A stretch of 64,000 nt of DNA, taken from assembly GCA_006386115.1 (NCBI GenBank), contig VFIW01000015.1, positions 1-64,000 on the forward strand, read 5' to 3'. The position numbers and the translations under genes are program-made. Under the pieces are notes generated by a model. That model was not told the origin of the DNA, made no database searches, and was given only the letters and a program-made list of their open reading frames with translations. The DNA comes from Globisporangium splendens. Taxonomy: Eukaryota > Oomycota > Peronosporomycetes > Pythiales > Pythiaceae. Below, one piece after another: positions 1 through 11,100 of this stretch. Numbering within the stretch: position 1 is the stretch's first letter; each line of letters begins with the position of its first letter.

Positions 1-301
1 TCTTTCGTCGCCTTGGACGTATGCACTGCAGTGGTGCGCGTGATCGTGTCGAGCTGCGCCGGCGAGAGCTCTGGCTGCGGCTCCGCGGCGCCTCCTGCAT
101 CCAACGTCCGCACACCCTTATTTTCAAGCGCCGTCACAAGCTGGATGATCGTTCCTTTCAGCATGGTGACCTCCTTGAGCACGTCGTACCGCGTGACGTG
201 CATCTCGTTCATCATCTCGCGTCGAATCGCCTGCATCTCCTGCTTCATCTCGGCCAACTCGGCGCGCAGCGCGTCGGCTTCGCTTCCACCAGCCGTTCCT
301 C

Positions 302-333
<32 letters not shown>

Positions 334-773
334 CGCATCGCAGCAGGGAGCACCTCGTCTTCGTTGAGCGGGATCAGGTTCGTGTTGCGGAGCTGCTCGG
401 TCGTGCGGTACACGTCCGTGACGCGGAGCGACGTCCCCTGCGTCGTTCTGTTCATCCCATTCGCTCCTGAGTCGGTACTGTGCATGGAGCTCGTCGTCCT
501 GCCAGTCGTGTAGTCGGACGTGGAGCGCGTGACGCCGCCGCCGTTGTAGAACATGTCCTCGACGTCGTCCGACATGTACGACGACGTGGACGACGCGGCG
601 CTCGTGTTCATGGTCGTGTTGCGTGCGTACCGGTGCGCGTCCTCGGCCACCTGCTTGCTCATGCGCAGGGTGTCCTCGTCCGCCGTGGCGCGCACGCCGT
701 CCGACTGCGCGCGCTCGACCCGCTTGCGCTCCCGCGACTTGGACGAGCTCAGCTTGTTCTTGAGTTTCATCAT
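1..773 (-). CDS. Coiled-coil protein, C-terminus cut by window edge
   Basis: I do not recognise this family. Reading the minus strand from two adjacent ATGs (773 and 770) gives an open frame of about 257 codons that runs off the left edge with no stop, so the C-terminus lies outside. The start (MMKLKNKLSSSKSRERKRVE) is very basic. It is followed by a Ser/Thr/Met-rich low-complexity stretch (about residues 50-135), a run of threonines (about 148-157), and a charged heptad-like segment (about 165-215, containing ADALRAELAEMKQEMQAIRR) that should form a coiled coil. Codon use is G/C-ending like the neighbouring real genes, and the other frames give arginine- or histidine-rich nonsense. Probably a cytoplasmic or cytoskeletal scaffold, but no function is claimed. 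The first in-frame ATG of the pair was chosen. Confidence 0.6.
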
Positions 774-1939
774 CCTGCTGCTTCCTCCGATACAAACGCT
801 AATATAAAAATGCGCTTGCCACGAGAAATGGAAAGTGGCCAGTCGCAATCCGCTTAGGGGACGATGATGTGGTCTGCGATGGGGGACGGAGCGGACGAAG
901 AGTGTGCACTGCTGCACTGCACAACACAACGCGACGACCGCGCAATTATTAGACTGTAGAGGCAGTGGCTGGAGGTGCGAGCGAGGACGACGGGGCGGAC
1001 GGTTTCGAAAAGGCTGACGCGCCATCTGGGCTTTCAGAGAGAGTGTGTCTTGTATAGAGGTTGATGTGAAAGCCCTAGTCGCTGTTGCTGGCGCATTGGC
1101 TGCTGTTGCGTGGTTCTTGGAGGTTCGTGCTCGTGGTTTTTGAGGAAACTGCTGCAGCGTTTCAGTGAAACGAGTCGGACTTGATGCCGACATCAACCTC
1201 CACGCAGCGAAAAGTGCGCACACTTATATATCGTAATGGATAATTGGCGCTCTTTGTGAAGGAGAACGGAAGGAAGGAACATGGATATTCATTAGCTGCA
1301 TGTCTGTAGCATGCTCTTCGATGGCTACGTGCTTGCGGCTGAAGAGTTCAGCCAGGGAGTGGTCCTTTGAGCATCATCACAGTAGTCAGTTCAGCATCCT
1401 GTATTCCGACTAGTCCCAGGAACGTTTTTACCAAATGCGCCGCGTTCCCTCCGCTTGTCATGCTGGGATAAGTAATCTGTCGTTTATTGTATGCTGTGCA
1501 CTATGGATGGACCCCTCCACTACAGTACAATAGCTTTACGCACTGTAGTTCAGACAGTGCTAGAAAGCAAAAAGGCAGCACGCAATGTGCATATCTTGAT
1601 GTGTCCCTACGCAGCACACAAACAACTCCATTCACTCGGCTATTCTATTAACACGGTGTAAAGGACACGATACGCGCATGTAGTAACAAAGAATCAAAGG
1701 GGGTTTATGCATGCTTTGTGCAAGTGAGTGAGCCGGAAGAAGCCTATTCCATGTACCCCAGAATGAAGCCATATCCATCCCAGCACATCCAGTTCATCCA
1801 GGTAACAAAATAGTATCCAAATGACACCCATCTATATTCATGTCCGTCTCTCTAATCCCCCAATAGTTCAGCCGTCGCTGTAATCCGTCGCACCAGCATC
1901 TGTGCATATTCCTGCAGATCAGTGGTACGCACCTACATT
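774..1939. other. Intergenic stretch, no gene seen
   Basis: About 1.2 kb between the 5' end of the leftmost gene and the 3' end of the next minus-strand gene. No frame holds more than short random ORFs and codon bias is absent. It is more A/T-rich than the flanking genes. I see no tRNA, repeat or transposon. It should contain the promoter of the leftmost gene (nearest 773) and the 3' UTR of the gene ending at 1940. Confidence 0.6.
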
Positions 1940-3471
1940 CTACATGCCTGGAGGAGGACGATGGACCGCCTTGGTGCCACCGGAAGACGAGAGCGAGGAC
2001 TGCGCATCCGTAGAGGACGAGCGGTGCATCGACACCTAAGCAAGGCACAAACGCGTTCGGCAAGTGTTGAGTCAGTTAGTCACTCGTTTACGACATGCAG
2101 TTTGCAAACAAACAATCCGACAGATACGCACCTCGGCTTGCAGGTTCAAGCACATTTGACGGAACATGGCGACTTCGTTCTGCAGCTCGTTGATGATCTC
2201 AGCATCGCGTTGCAAACGCTCCTGCATCTGGCGGTTCGCCACCTGCACGCACACAAACATATTCGCATATTAGTGCTCTCATCCTCTTTTGTCCAACTCA
2301 ATAGAAAGAAAATGCGCGAACCGTCAATTGCTCTTGCACGATTCGCAGCTGTGTGTTTTGCTGACCAAACAGATAGAGTTGGTCCATCATCTCCGACACA
2401 GCGATCGTGCGGGTCATCTACACGCATAAACAAACCGACAAGGCGTCGGCCACTCGTCCATCCATATGGATGCACACACAATAGCTACATTGTACGGCAC
2501 GCACCTGTCCATCCACGCGCGTGATCTTGACGTGGGTCGGCGAGTACACGGCGCCGAGGTCCGCTCCGTTTTGCTGCTGCGCTGACGGAGACGGCGGACC
2601 TGGTCCATTCGACGGAGAAGGCGCTGGATTCGTCTAGAACAAGCAAAATGCGACAATAACCATATTGCACAAGTACGCGGCTGTAAATCTTGCGTGGGCG
2701 TGCAACCAGCATACGAAAGCAGCATACCTTTGGTGGGGATTGCGCTGCCGGTGGTGGTGCCACCGGCTTTGCTGCAGTCTGCACCCGACACATAGAAACG
2801 ATTCACGGTCAGCGAACATCCTCAAGTTGCATACTGTCCCTAGAATTGCAAAGCGCGGCGTACCTTTGGTGTTGGTGCTGCAGCCTTATTCGCTACTTCC
2901 GACGGCTTAGGTTTCGCTGCCACCTACTCAGCAAACAAGAGTCATTGTCAGTGGGAGCCATTGTCGCAACGCGCCTCTCGTAATGCGATGCGCAACACAA
3001 ATGCATTGCTGTCTCAATCATGTCTTCTTCCTCACCTTGCTCGCAAACGACGCTGCTGCTGGTTTTTCTTCTACTACTGGTACAACTGGTTCTTCTACTA
3101 CTACTGCGACTGTTTCCAGCTCCGGTGGCGGCGACATCGTGCCTGCTTTCGCCTTGCTCTTGCTCTTCTTGGGCTTGGACACCGCGCACATCGCTAGATC
3201 CTTCAACACTGCGCTATCACTACAACGCAATACAGCAGAAACCGCACACAAGAGCGTTAGCGCCATCAATTGCAAAGGGACGTCCATTGGCGCCTGTCCG
3301 CCACTTGCGTTCGCACATGTTCTTCTTCTTGGCGCGGCTCTTCTTCTTGGCCTTCTGCTTGCTCTTGTGCTCCTCGCGCCGCTCGCTGTCGCTGGCGTCC
3401 GAGTCCATGTCGCTCGCCGCCAGCTGGTATGCCAGGAACGCACTGTTCTTCTTCATGCGCAGGGCCGCCAT
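1940..3471 (-). CDS. Multi-exon coiled-coil protein, family unknown
   Basis: Not recognised. The exons join cleanly on the minus strand. Exon 1 starts at 3471 (MAALRMKKNSAFLAYQLAAS). Then come a Lys-rich segment, Pro/Val/Glu-rich linkers spread over several tiny exons, an exon containing YSPTHVKITRVDGQ, and then two exons with a strong amphipathic helix (MTRTIAVSEMMDQLYLFGQQ onward, then VANRQMQERLQRDAEIINEL onward). The last exon ends in HRPPPGM and a TAG at 1940-1942. Introns are about 60-110 bp with donors such as GTGCGT, GTACGC and GTATGC and acceptors TAG or CAG. The first intron uses a GTGCGA donor in phase 2. Layout: basic N-terminus, disordered proline-rich middle, C-terminal coiled coil. 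It could be a cytoskeletal or trafficking adaptor, which is a guess. Exon borders were placed by eye. Confidence 0.65.
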
Positions 3472-3717
3472 CGTCGTCTTTGTCTTCCTCGTGAGTGTGT
3501 CTGCTGCTGCAAAGTCTCAATTGCGCGTTTGAGACTCAAAAGACCTGGTGGTGTGCGACTCGCACACACTCCACTGGCCCAGAGTCTCACACACACATTT
3601 TCTGGGACGGCCCACAAGAAATAAAACCAAAGAGAGAGAGAGAGCAGATAAAAACCTTAAAACAAGAAAAACCTTGATAAATGGCAAACAAAAATTGGAC
3701 GGTAGTACCGTGTTCTA

Positions 3718-6030
3718 TTAGTCGTAGGTCTCTGGGTACTGAATTTGAATATGACGCGACGAATCTGGAGACCACAGTTTGCCGCCAGCGACGAGCTCCG
3801 TGATTTCGCGAGACGATAATGCGACCGATTCGATCGCGTCAAAGAGGTCCGTGGCGCTCGTGCTCTGTTTACACATATGAGCAATAGCCAACGAGTCATT
3901 AGTACAGTAACATACGACATCCTTGATTGTGGCATAGAAGCAAAAGAGCTACCTACCTTGGGGATGTTGTGCAGGAATCGCATGATCTCCTCGGCGTCCA
4001 TTGCAAGCAGCGCGTCTTCATACAGCGCAAGAATGCCTGTGTCCAAGCAATCAAAGCACAATACAGAAAGGGGTTCGATACTGCTTCATGATTTGCAAAC
4101 AGCAAAGTAGGCTAAGTCTTAGGTATGCGATACGTACCCACGCTGGCTTGGAAGAAAAATGGCGTCCCGATCAGGACAAAGCAGTCCCAGATGCGCAGTG
4201 CGAGGTTTAGTGGCAGGCTTCTCGTGAAAAGCGACAGTGCCCTGAGGAGAGAAACAAGATAAGAAGGTTGTGAGATGAAGGATTGTGGTAGGCACTTGAT
4301 CGCCAGTTGACGCACCAGTCGACTGCGTACATCTGCGCTTCAATGCCGGCATCCTGGAAATGAGCATGCAACCGCGGCAGCTCAAACTCGACGATCTGGT
4401 TGTACACGCCCAAGTAATGGAATGTCTACAGCCACACAATTCCGTCACATACAGCAGTCAGCATAAGTAGTTTGTTGTGCTGTATCATGGACGTGTGCTC
4501 ACCCTCTTTTCCTCCAGACGGAACATGTCGAACAGCAGACTCGTGCTCATGAGCGACACGAGCGCTTTGAATGCAGTGAAGCTATCCATGTGGAAGCAAA
4601 GAGCAGCTGCGATGTAGCTCATCCCCTGCACGTATCCCAAGTCCGGACGGTAGCAGATGTACGCTTCGAGGACCTCCGTTGTCCGCTCGGTACCATCAGC
4701 GCCGGCTTGGAACAGTGGATGATGGCCAAACGTTCGCGGCATGTCAATGTTCACCAAGCGAATGCTTCGTTCGCCATGCGCGACGAGCATCTCAGCAATG
4801 CTCACAGCTTCCTGGAGCATGTTCTGAGCGACTTCTTTAGAATCTGGGCGATCGTCTTCTACGGCGGCAGCAGCGACTGGGTTGGATGGATCGGTTGCAT
4901 TGCTATCGTCCGTAGCCGGCAGACTGGCGCTGCTCGTGAGACTCGCTGCGGAATCCGTGCGCTCAGCGCCTAATCCGCTTTTCTCGGCTTCCTTCTTCAG
5001 CACCATCTCTCGCCGCACTGCGGTTGCGCGCGCCTTGCAAATGTTGAACAGATCTTCGTTCACCTGCAGTTTATTGCCCAGAATCCACGCCCACGCACGT
5101 CCTCGCATCTCCTTTGGGATGCCAGCAAAACAGAGTCCTTCAACCAGCGAGGCTTCGTTTTTCGCGCTGTGCGTAAACACATCTTCGACCCAGAGCTCAC
5201 TGAACGATTTCTTCATTTTTGGGAGGCGCTGTCGCTTCCGCTCGTCTCGGCGGTCCTTGGAACCGCGATTGCGGCGTCCAGAGAGTCGGCGGTTCGCGCG
5301 CGTCGACGGCAGTAGGATCGTGTTCAGGATCGACTCGGAGCCGTTCCGCAAAAGCGCCATGGAGCCTGTCTCGCTCGAGCTCTCCGGGTCGTTCGTCTGC
5401 AGCGAGCGGATCGTGTTCACCCACGTGGTGCGCTCCTGCTCCGTAGCCGCACTAAGGTATATCCGTCGATTCGCGTTCTTTAGTTCGATGACAAAGTTTC
5501 CCAGATGCACCACTTGGTTCTGGTCGTCCACCTATCCATTCACATATTCGCCGCACAACAGGAGATATTTAGGTATGGCTTCATTTATCGGTCAGCAGCG
5601 TGCTTAAATAGCATATGCAGGTCTCTTACCACACGATATTCGTCGAGCACCAGGCATCTTCGCGGCTTCTTCCCCGACTTCTTGGAGTACACGAGCTCGT
5701 GCTTTCAAAGCAAAAGAGGAAGAAGAGACAGGTGAGCCACATACCAAACGCATTCCATCCTATGGCTAAACTCCCATATACGCACTTTGGTGAGAATGAA
5801 ATATCGGATTTTCCAGATCTTCAAGTGTTGGCTCTACACAAAACAAGCAAGAGCGAAGGCGCATTCGCGATGCATGGTCGCCATGTTAGTCAGTCGCAAC
5901 AGAACGATTAACGCATTCTGATAATCCGCTCATGCCAACGCCAGCAACAGCAAGAGCAAAAGCAAAGCGCGCGCACCTGCTTGTGGAGGTAGCCCTGCAG
6001 CAGCGCCTCATGCGGCGGCGCCACGCTCAT
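3718..6030 (-). CDS. PH-TBC domain Rab GTPase-activating protein
   Basis: TBC proteins switch off Rab GTPases in vesicle traffic by supplying an arginine and a glutamine finger. The first four exons (ATG at 6028-6030) encode a PH domain at about residues 8-105, including YLHKQ, WKIRYFILTK and the C-terminal helix TEQERTTWVNTIRSL. A basic/serine-rich linker follows, then a TBC domain from about residue 190. Both catalytic motifs are visible: IDMPRTFGHHPLF (arginine finger, IxxDxxR type) and DLGYVQGMSYIAA (glutamine finger, YxQG). Later exons complete the fold (LNLALRIWDCFVLIGTPFFF, LHNIPK) and end in QIQYPETYD, stop at 3718-3720. There are at least seven introns of 60-110 bp. Total about 550 residues. 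PH+TBC resembles the TBC1D2 class, but the long coiled coil between the domains is missing. Likely membrane-recruited through the PH domain. The target Rab is unknown. Confidence 0.85.
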
Positions 6031-6573
6031 CACGCCCTCTTCGTCTGTGCGCTTGCGTCAAATGGCCACTAAGATGGAAATAGCCAGCAGCATGTCCAGC
6101 ACGTGCGTGCCTCTTTAATGTGGCGTCAAAACAATGTAGAACGCTCCACATTATCCACTGTAGCACGATTTCTAAAACGCTCCATATTTCTTTATTTGTA
6201 TTGTGTAGCACGCTCCACATAACGTAACCCAAAGCAAAAGTCTCTTGTCTGGATCAGTGCGCGCGCTGTTTCACTTGGAGATTGTATGCGGGTCCAATTT
6301 CTGGTTTCCAGTATGACCCGCATATTCGTGTCTGCTCTACCAGCCCAAAGGCGATCACGACGGAAGGGACGGCACGCGTGCTCTCTTCGTCCGCTCTTCC
6401 CCATTAACGCACTGACTGTGTGCCTGTGTAAGGGGAAGCGACTGTGTATACGCACGCATAGTATAAGCGACCTCCTCCCTCTCCTCTCCTAATAGAGAAG
6501 AAGACGCCTTCCCTTCCCCGTTGGTTTTATTTAGCGTGCAAGCGAGATATTGAGGTCCGCTCAGACGGCAAAG
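6031..6573. other. Divergent promoter region, PH-TBC and RING ligase
   Basis: The two flanking genes read away from each other, so this about 540-bp stretch should hold both promoters. No coding frame is convincing. The part nearest the PH-TBC gene contains the inverted-repeat cluster listed separately at 6117-6223. The part nearest the RING gene is pyrimidine-rich (CTCCTCCCTCTCCTCTCC around 6470-6490), as is common upstream of oomycete starts. Confidence 0.5.
6117..6223. repeat. Inverted copies of a TGTGGAGCG half-site
   Basis: TAATGTGGCG near 6117 pairs with CGCTCCACATTA about 20 bp downstream. Two further related right-hand arms follow: a weaker AAACGCTCCATAT near 6175 and CACGCTCCACATAA near 6210. 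The same half-sites form a perfect 26-bp palindrome upstream of MED20 at 35706-35731. This could be a foldback (MITE-like) remnant or a set of sites for a dimeric DNA-binding protein. Confidence 0.5.
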
Positions 6574-7896
6574 ATGCGGCGGCCGAGTATTTGGAATCGG
6601 ATCCTGCGCAGTTCCCGCAGCGAAGAGGAAGACGCGCAAGCAGACGGAGCAGTGGTCTCCATCGACGCTCCTGCGTCGCCCACCGAGCAGATCCTTCTGC
6701 GCGGGCGAACCAACACACCATCGCCAAGCGATTCGACTGCGACTACTTCCGATAGTAACACACAGACGACGACAGAAGAAGAAGCGTTGCTGCCGAACCA
6801 GACTGCGGCGCAGATGAACTACCCCGGCGACTCGCCGTCGTTTCTCTCGTTCCTGCCGCCGATGAGCGATTACAACCACCAGGGAAGCGGCGGTCTCTTT
6901 CGCTTTGGCCAAGAGAGCAATGATGGCGACGAGACGACTGGTGGAGGAGACGACAGCAGCAACGACACGAGCGCGTTCGTCAGTGGCGTTGAGAGCTATG
7001 GGACGATGCAGAACCAGCATCCCCCCGAGAGCAGCGAGCATAACCAGAGTAACTTTGGTCTCGGCATCACCAGTGGCGACTGGCATCAGTTCCCGTCACA
7101 CATGTCCTTCGGCTTCAACGGTGGCGCGACTGCGAGTGCTGCTGCCAGTAATGGTGGTGTCGGCGACGCTTCTCAGCCATTCAGCGCGCCCGATTTTCGG
7201 CCAGTGACCTTCCCGCGCGGCCGCTTCAACCGTCAGCTCCACGACCAGCAGCAGCAACGGCAGCACCACCATCTGAGCGCGGCGTCGTCGGCCGCGCTTG
7301 CCGCCCTGGGAGTTCCATTCGCCATGTTCAGGAGCCGACCGTCTCAGCCACGTGGTCCGCCCCAGGAGATCGACCTAACAGTATCGTCTTCCGACAGCGA
7401 GCAGGAAGATTCCGACTACACATTCGGCAGCGCCGTAAGCGGCGAGAACGATGACGACGACGACGACGGTGTCCAGATCGTGCACACGCGGAGAACAAAC
7501 GTCGGCGCGGCCATCGGGGGCATCGTGAACCCGTCGTCCCGGTACCTCTCGTACACGTCGATCCCTCCATTGCGGCGGAAACGACGGCGTCAGGAGACCG
7601 ATGGCGACGGCGACGGCGTCGCTGTGGCACGCACGGCGGTCGAGGACCCCGTGATGTTCGACGGTCAGCGCGCCGAGTCCACGAACATCAGTATGGAGAA
7701 CAACGAGACCATCGAGCGGTTCAAGAACGCGCTCAAGTGCAGCATCTGTCTGGACACGATCGACGAGATGACGTCGACTATGTGCGGCCACGTGTACTGC
7801 GGCAAGTGCATCCGCTTGGCGATACGTGTGACGGGCAAGTGTCCGCTGTGTCAGCGGAAGCTGCGTCCGAAGGACATCCATCCGCTGTATTTCTGA
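6574..7896 (+). CDS. RING E3 ubiquitin ligase with SUMO-binding motifs, RNF4-like
   Basis: Single-exon protein of 440 residues. Its only folded part is a C-terminal RING at about residues 389-426 with zinc ligands CSIC, CGHVYCGKC and CPLC, the usual arrangement for recruiting an E2. The rest is low complexity: acidic, Ser/Asn/Gln-rich, with a His/Gln run near 225-235. Two segments look like SUMO-interaction motifs. EIDLTVSSSDSEQED (about 265-280) is a textbook hydrophobic core followed by acidic/serine residues, and VQIV (300-303) directly follows an Asp run. Internal SIMs plus a terminal RING is the layout of SUMO-targeted ubiquitin ligases (RNF4, Slx8), which send SUMOylated nuclear proteins to the proteasome. 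The basic patch LRRKRRRQE may be a nuclear signal. The ATG at 6574 is the first in frame (an upstream TTG opens the frame). Assignment to the STUbL class is inference from layout. Confidence 0.8.
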   Translation: MRRPSIWNRILRSSRSEEEDAQADGAVVSIDAPASPTEQILLRGRTNTPSPSDSTATTSDSNTQTTTEEEALLPNQTAAQMNYPGDSPSFLSFLPPMSDYNHQGSGGLFRFGQESNDGDETTGGGDDSSNDTSAFVSGVESYGTMQNQHPPESSEHNQSNFGLGITSGDWHQFPSHMSFGFNGGATASAAASNGGVGDASQPFSAPDFRPVTFPRGRFNRQLHDQQQQRQHHHLSAASSAALAALGVPFAMFRSRPSQPRGPPQEIDLTVSSSDSEQEDSDYTFGSAVSGENDDDDDDGVQIVHTRRTNVGAAIGGIVNPSSRYLSYTSIPPLRRKRRRQETDGDGDGVAVARTAVEDPVMFDGQRAESTNISMENNETIERFKNALKCSICLDTIDEMTSTMCGHVYCGKCIRLAIRVTGKCPLCQRKLRPKDIHPLYF

Positions 7897-8111
7897 GAAT
7901 GTGTCGACACAAGCCAACATATTGATCATCAACTGTGGGTCGACACTGGACGCGTAGAGCGGAAAAGACGAAGAAAAGACGAAGAAAGGAGAAGAAGTGT
8001 GAAGATTTGTATGAAATTGTCAAGATGGGTATTATTAATTCCACAATACATCGTACGTGATGATGGCAAGCAGGACACCATGGTTTCTCATTTGATTGTT
8101 CCATTTGGTTG

Positions 8112-11100
8112 TCACCACGCGGAGTCGTCTTCTTGTGCTGGGAAATACTCGTTGAAGTTGAGACGAAGAAGGAGATGCTGACCAAAAACCAAAGTCAACC
8201 AATCCACATGCATCAGCTTCTCACACGTTCGCACCGATCGATATCGAAAAGATGCAGGCGTACCTTGGCAAATTCACGCACGAAATGCTCTCGATCACTT
8301 TCAATTCCTTGAAGCTTGTCGACCAACGCTCGCAGTGTTGCATTGTGCTCTTTCCAAAGTCCTTGCGCACGCTCCGCGTCTGCATGCGTGTCTCCGCTCA
8401 AGCGCGACTCGTGGGTTCGCACGTAGGATGACAATTTCACTGCGATGTCGAAAGTCTGCGTGATAAGCTTGTGGATCTGCCATTGCGGATGCAGAAGGTT
8501 GCGAGTGAAATTACAGCAATAGCTTGTGAGTATGGAATCGCAAATATCCATCTCACCTCATTACCAGCCGAATCCAAGAAACAGCAGCTCTCTGCAGTTG
8601 CAACATATCGCTCATGCGCTACGCGCAATTGCACCACGTCGTTCGCATTCGTAACTTGCTGCTCCAGGTCTGTCCAGGCAGCAAGGAGCACCTACAACAA
8701 AAGAGATTTCGTATCAACTGCCTTGCAAAGGGAAAGCACCATCGAGTGCGAAGAAAACGAGAATTTCATACGCTTACCTTTGTCACAAACGCTTCGTTGA
8801 AAGCGCCGATAAGGCTCTGTGTCTTGTAGAATACGTTGTCGCAGCACTTGAGCAACGCTTGGCCATCGTGAGTTTGACGCGCCAGCTTCCGGGTCACCAT
8901 CCAAGTCTCTTTCAAGTCCAAGTTTGTCAGCCGAGAATACAGCAAAAAGCGATGGATGCTGGCATATCTTCGAAGCGATTGGGACGTGATCACTGCTCCA
9001 AGCGGCCACTGCACTGTGTACTGAACTCCCACCTCACGCAGAAGGCTTGGAAGGTCATGCGCCATTGTCATACTGCCTAAAGCTGCAATGAGATCGGTAT
9101 CAAAAACGTCCTTATGAGTCGGTACACACCGTCAAGAAGGAACCTGCCTTGCAAAAAGCACAAACTCACCTACTAAGAGCTTCTCGGACGTGTTGTAATA
9201 AAATCGCTGCCCAAAATCCTCCGAGTGGATTCTGCTCTCGATCATCGCTAGTGACAGCGCTGAAGTCCAGCGGTCCGACAGTCCCCAACTGACTCGAGTC
9301 TCCGAGCGCACACCAGCCAGGAAATCGCGTGCAAAGATGTCCATGCACAAACCTTCCGCCATCAGCATGATGTCATGGAGCCATTTGAGGTGCTCCATGA
9401 GGTGCAGCTCGCCGAGAAATAACTCCAAAGCCAAACGATCGAGCGTTTCCCCGATCAACCCTACGGGGGACTCGACACATCGGCGCACAATCAGCGGAAA
9501 TGGTGGGCACTCTTCAATATGCGTGGGGACCTGTTTATCCAAAATGTAAGGTCGATAAGTTAATACCCAGAGAAGGAGCACACAAAGAAACTCGAGTTGA
9601 CTCGACTTACCGCAGTAAGAGATTGCATTAGAATTGCCAGATCTTCACTTGGCGCTTGGTGCGAGAAGAAATCGTGGATCTCAGGCAAAGTAGGCAGCTG
9701 AACCTGGTCAGGGGTCTCGTCATCAATATCTTCCGGCAAACTCTTTTCACCGGACAAGGAACTCGACAAACACGCCGCCACCTTGTCATCTTGATCCGAT
9801 AGAGTACTTCCAGCGGCAGATTCAGGATGTGTGTCTTCATCCACTTCCATTGCATCGGCATCTCCACGACACTCACTTTCCTCAAAAGACGTCTCTGCAG
9901 TCGATAGGCTTTCATGATGAGCATTGTGTGGACTTTCGTCTTTCGTAGGTTTACTACCACCAACATTCACATCGTTAGGATCACCATACAGACACTGGAA
10001 TACCGATTTACCGGAATCTCCAGGCTCGCGAAGGACTCGGACTGTTGCCTTCTCCTGACTCGAAAGTCTGGTTTGTGCTGACACGGTTGCTCCGGACTTA
10101 GCAGAAATGCCGCCAGCAGCAGAGTCATGGCTCGAAAGCGATATCAAGCTCCGGTTGCCTGCTTCGCTGTTTACTCTCACAGAGTATCTCCAATCATTGT
10201 TGCCATGTTTTACAGATTCCGGATTCATGCTTGATTTTGTGCTTTGGTCTCGACTGAGCATCGCAGTGTCTTCAGTTTCCATCTCAATGTCTGCATCGTC
10301 TGGTGGAGCGCTGTCGCTAATTGGAGCACTAGCTTCAGATTCCAATCCTTTGTCTGTGAATGTAGAGCTGGCGGTAATACCATCTTCAGAGTTCTCCATC
10401 TTTCCTGCAGCATTTCGTTTTTGTATAGACAAAAAGCAACAACATCTTAAAACAACCTCGACTACGACACACTCCTGCGTGATCATGCATTACCTTCTTC
10501 CCATCGCTTTTTGTCATCAGCGAGCAGTTGCCGCATTTCTTGCCTTGCCGTAGAGCAACAAACTGCTCGATTTCGTCTCCACTTTGCATGCTGGTGTCGA
10601 GAGTCCGCATCGGTCATTAGAGCGGCGTACCTGAACATGTAACGAAATGACCGTCAACCACAAAGACGTAGGTGCCTCACAAAAGGGGAAGCTTGAAGGA
10701 GCACTTACCTCTCGAGTAGAATTTGTTTGGTCCCTTCGTCGCGTTCCTCTCGAGCTTTTCTCTCACTTTGCTGATATTTTTCGTCCGCCTCAGTTTCTAA
10801 CTCTCGCTCGGTTTGTAGCAGTTGGGCTTCCTCTTCAATTTGTTGCTCCAGCAGCTCACGCTGAATCGCTTGCTTTCTCAGTTTTTCGTTGTCCTACCCA
10901 TCAAGAACAAGTAACATTGTACCATCCGGACCATCAGACACAGACAGCACCATGCAAATTATTGTCCAGCTATTCCCACTTACTATCTCGCGTGTTGGTC
11001 TACCTTCTGGCGTTGAAACCTCCATTATTGTCACTTCTGCTTGTGGCAATTCGGCATGAGGCAACGCTTTATACGGTCCACGCTTCGCAAGCGCGTCTGA

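Noticed and set aside
124..795. Minus-strand ORF with poly-Asp
   Set aside because: Frame-shifted shadow of the real coiled-coil gene 1-773. The Asp run comes from reading ACG codons out of frame.
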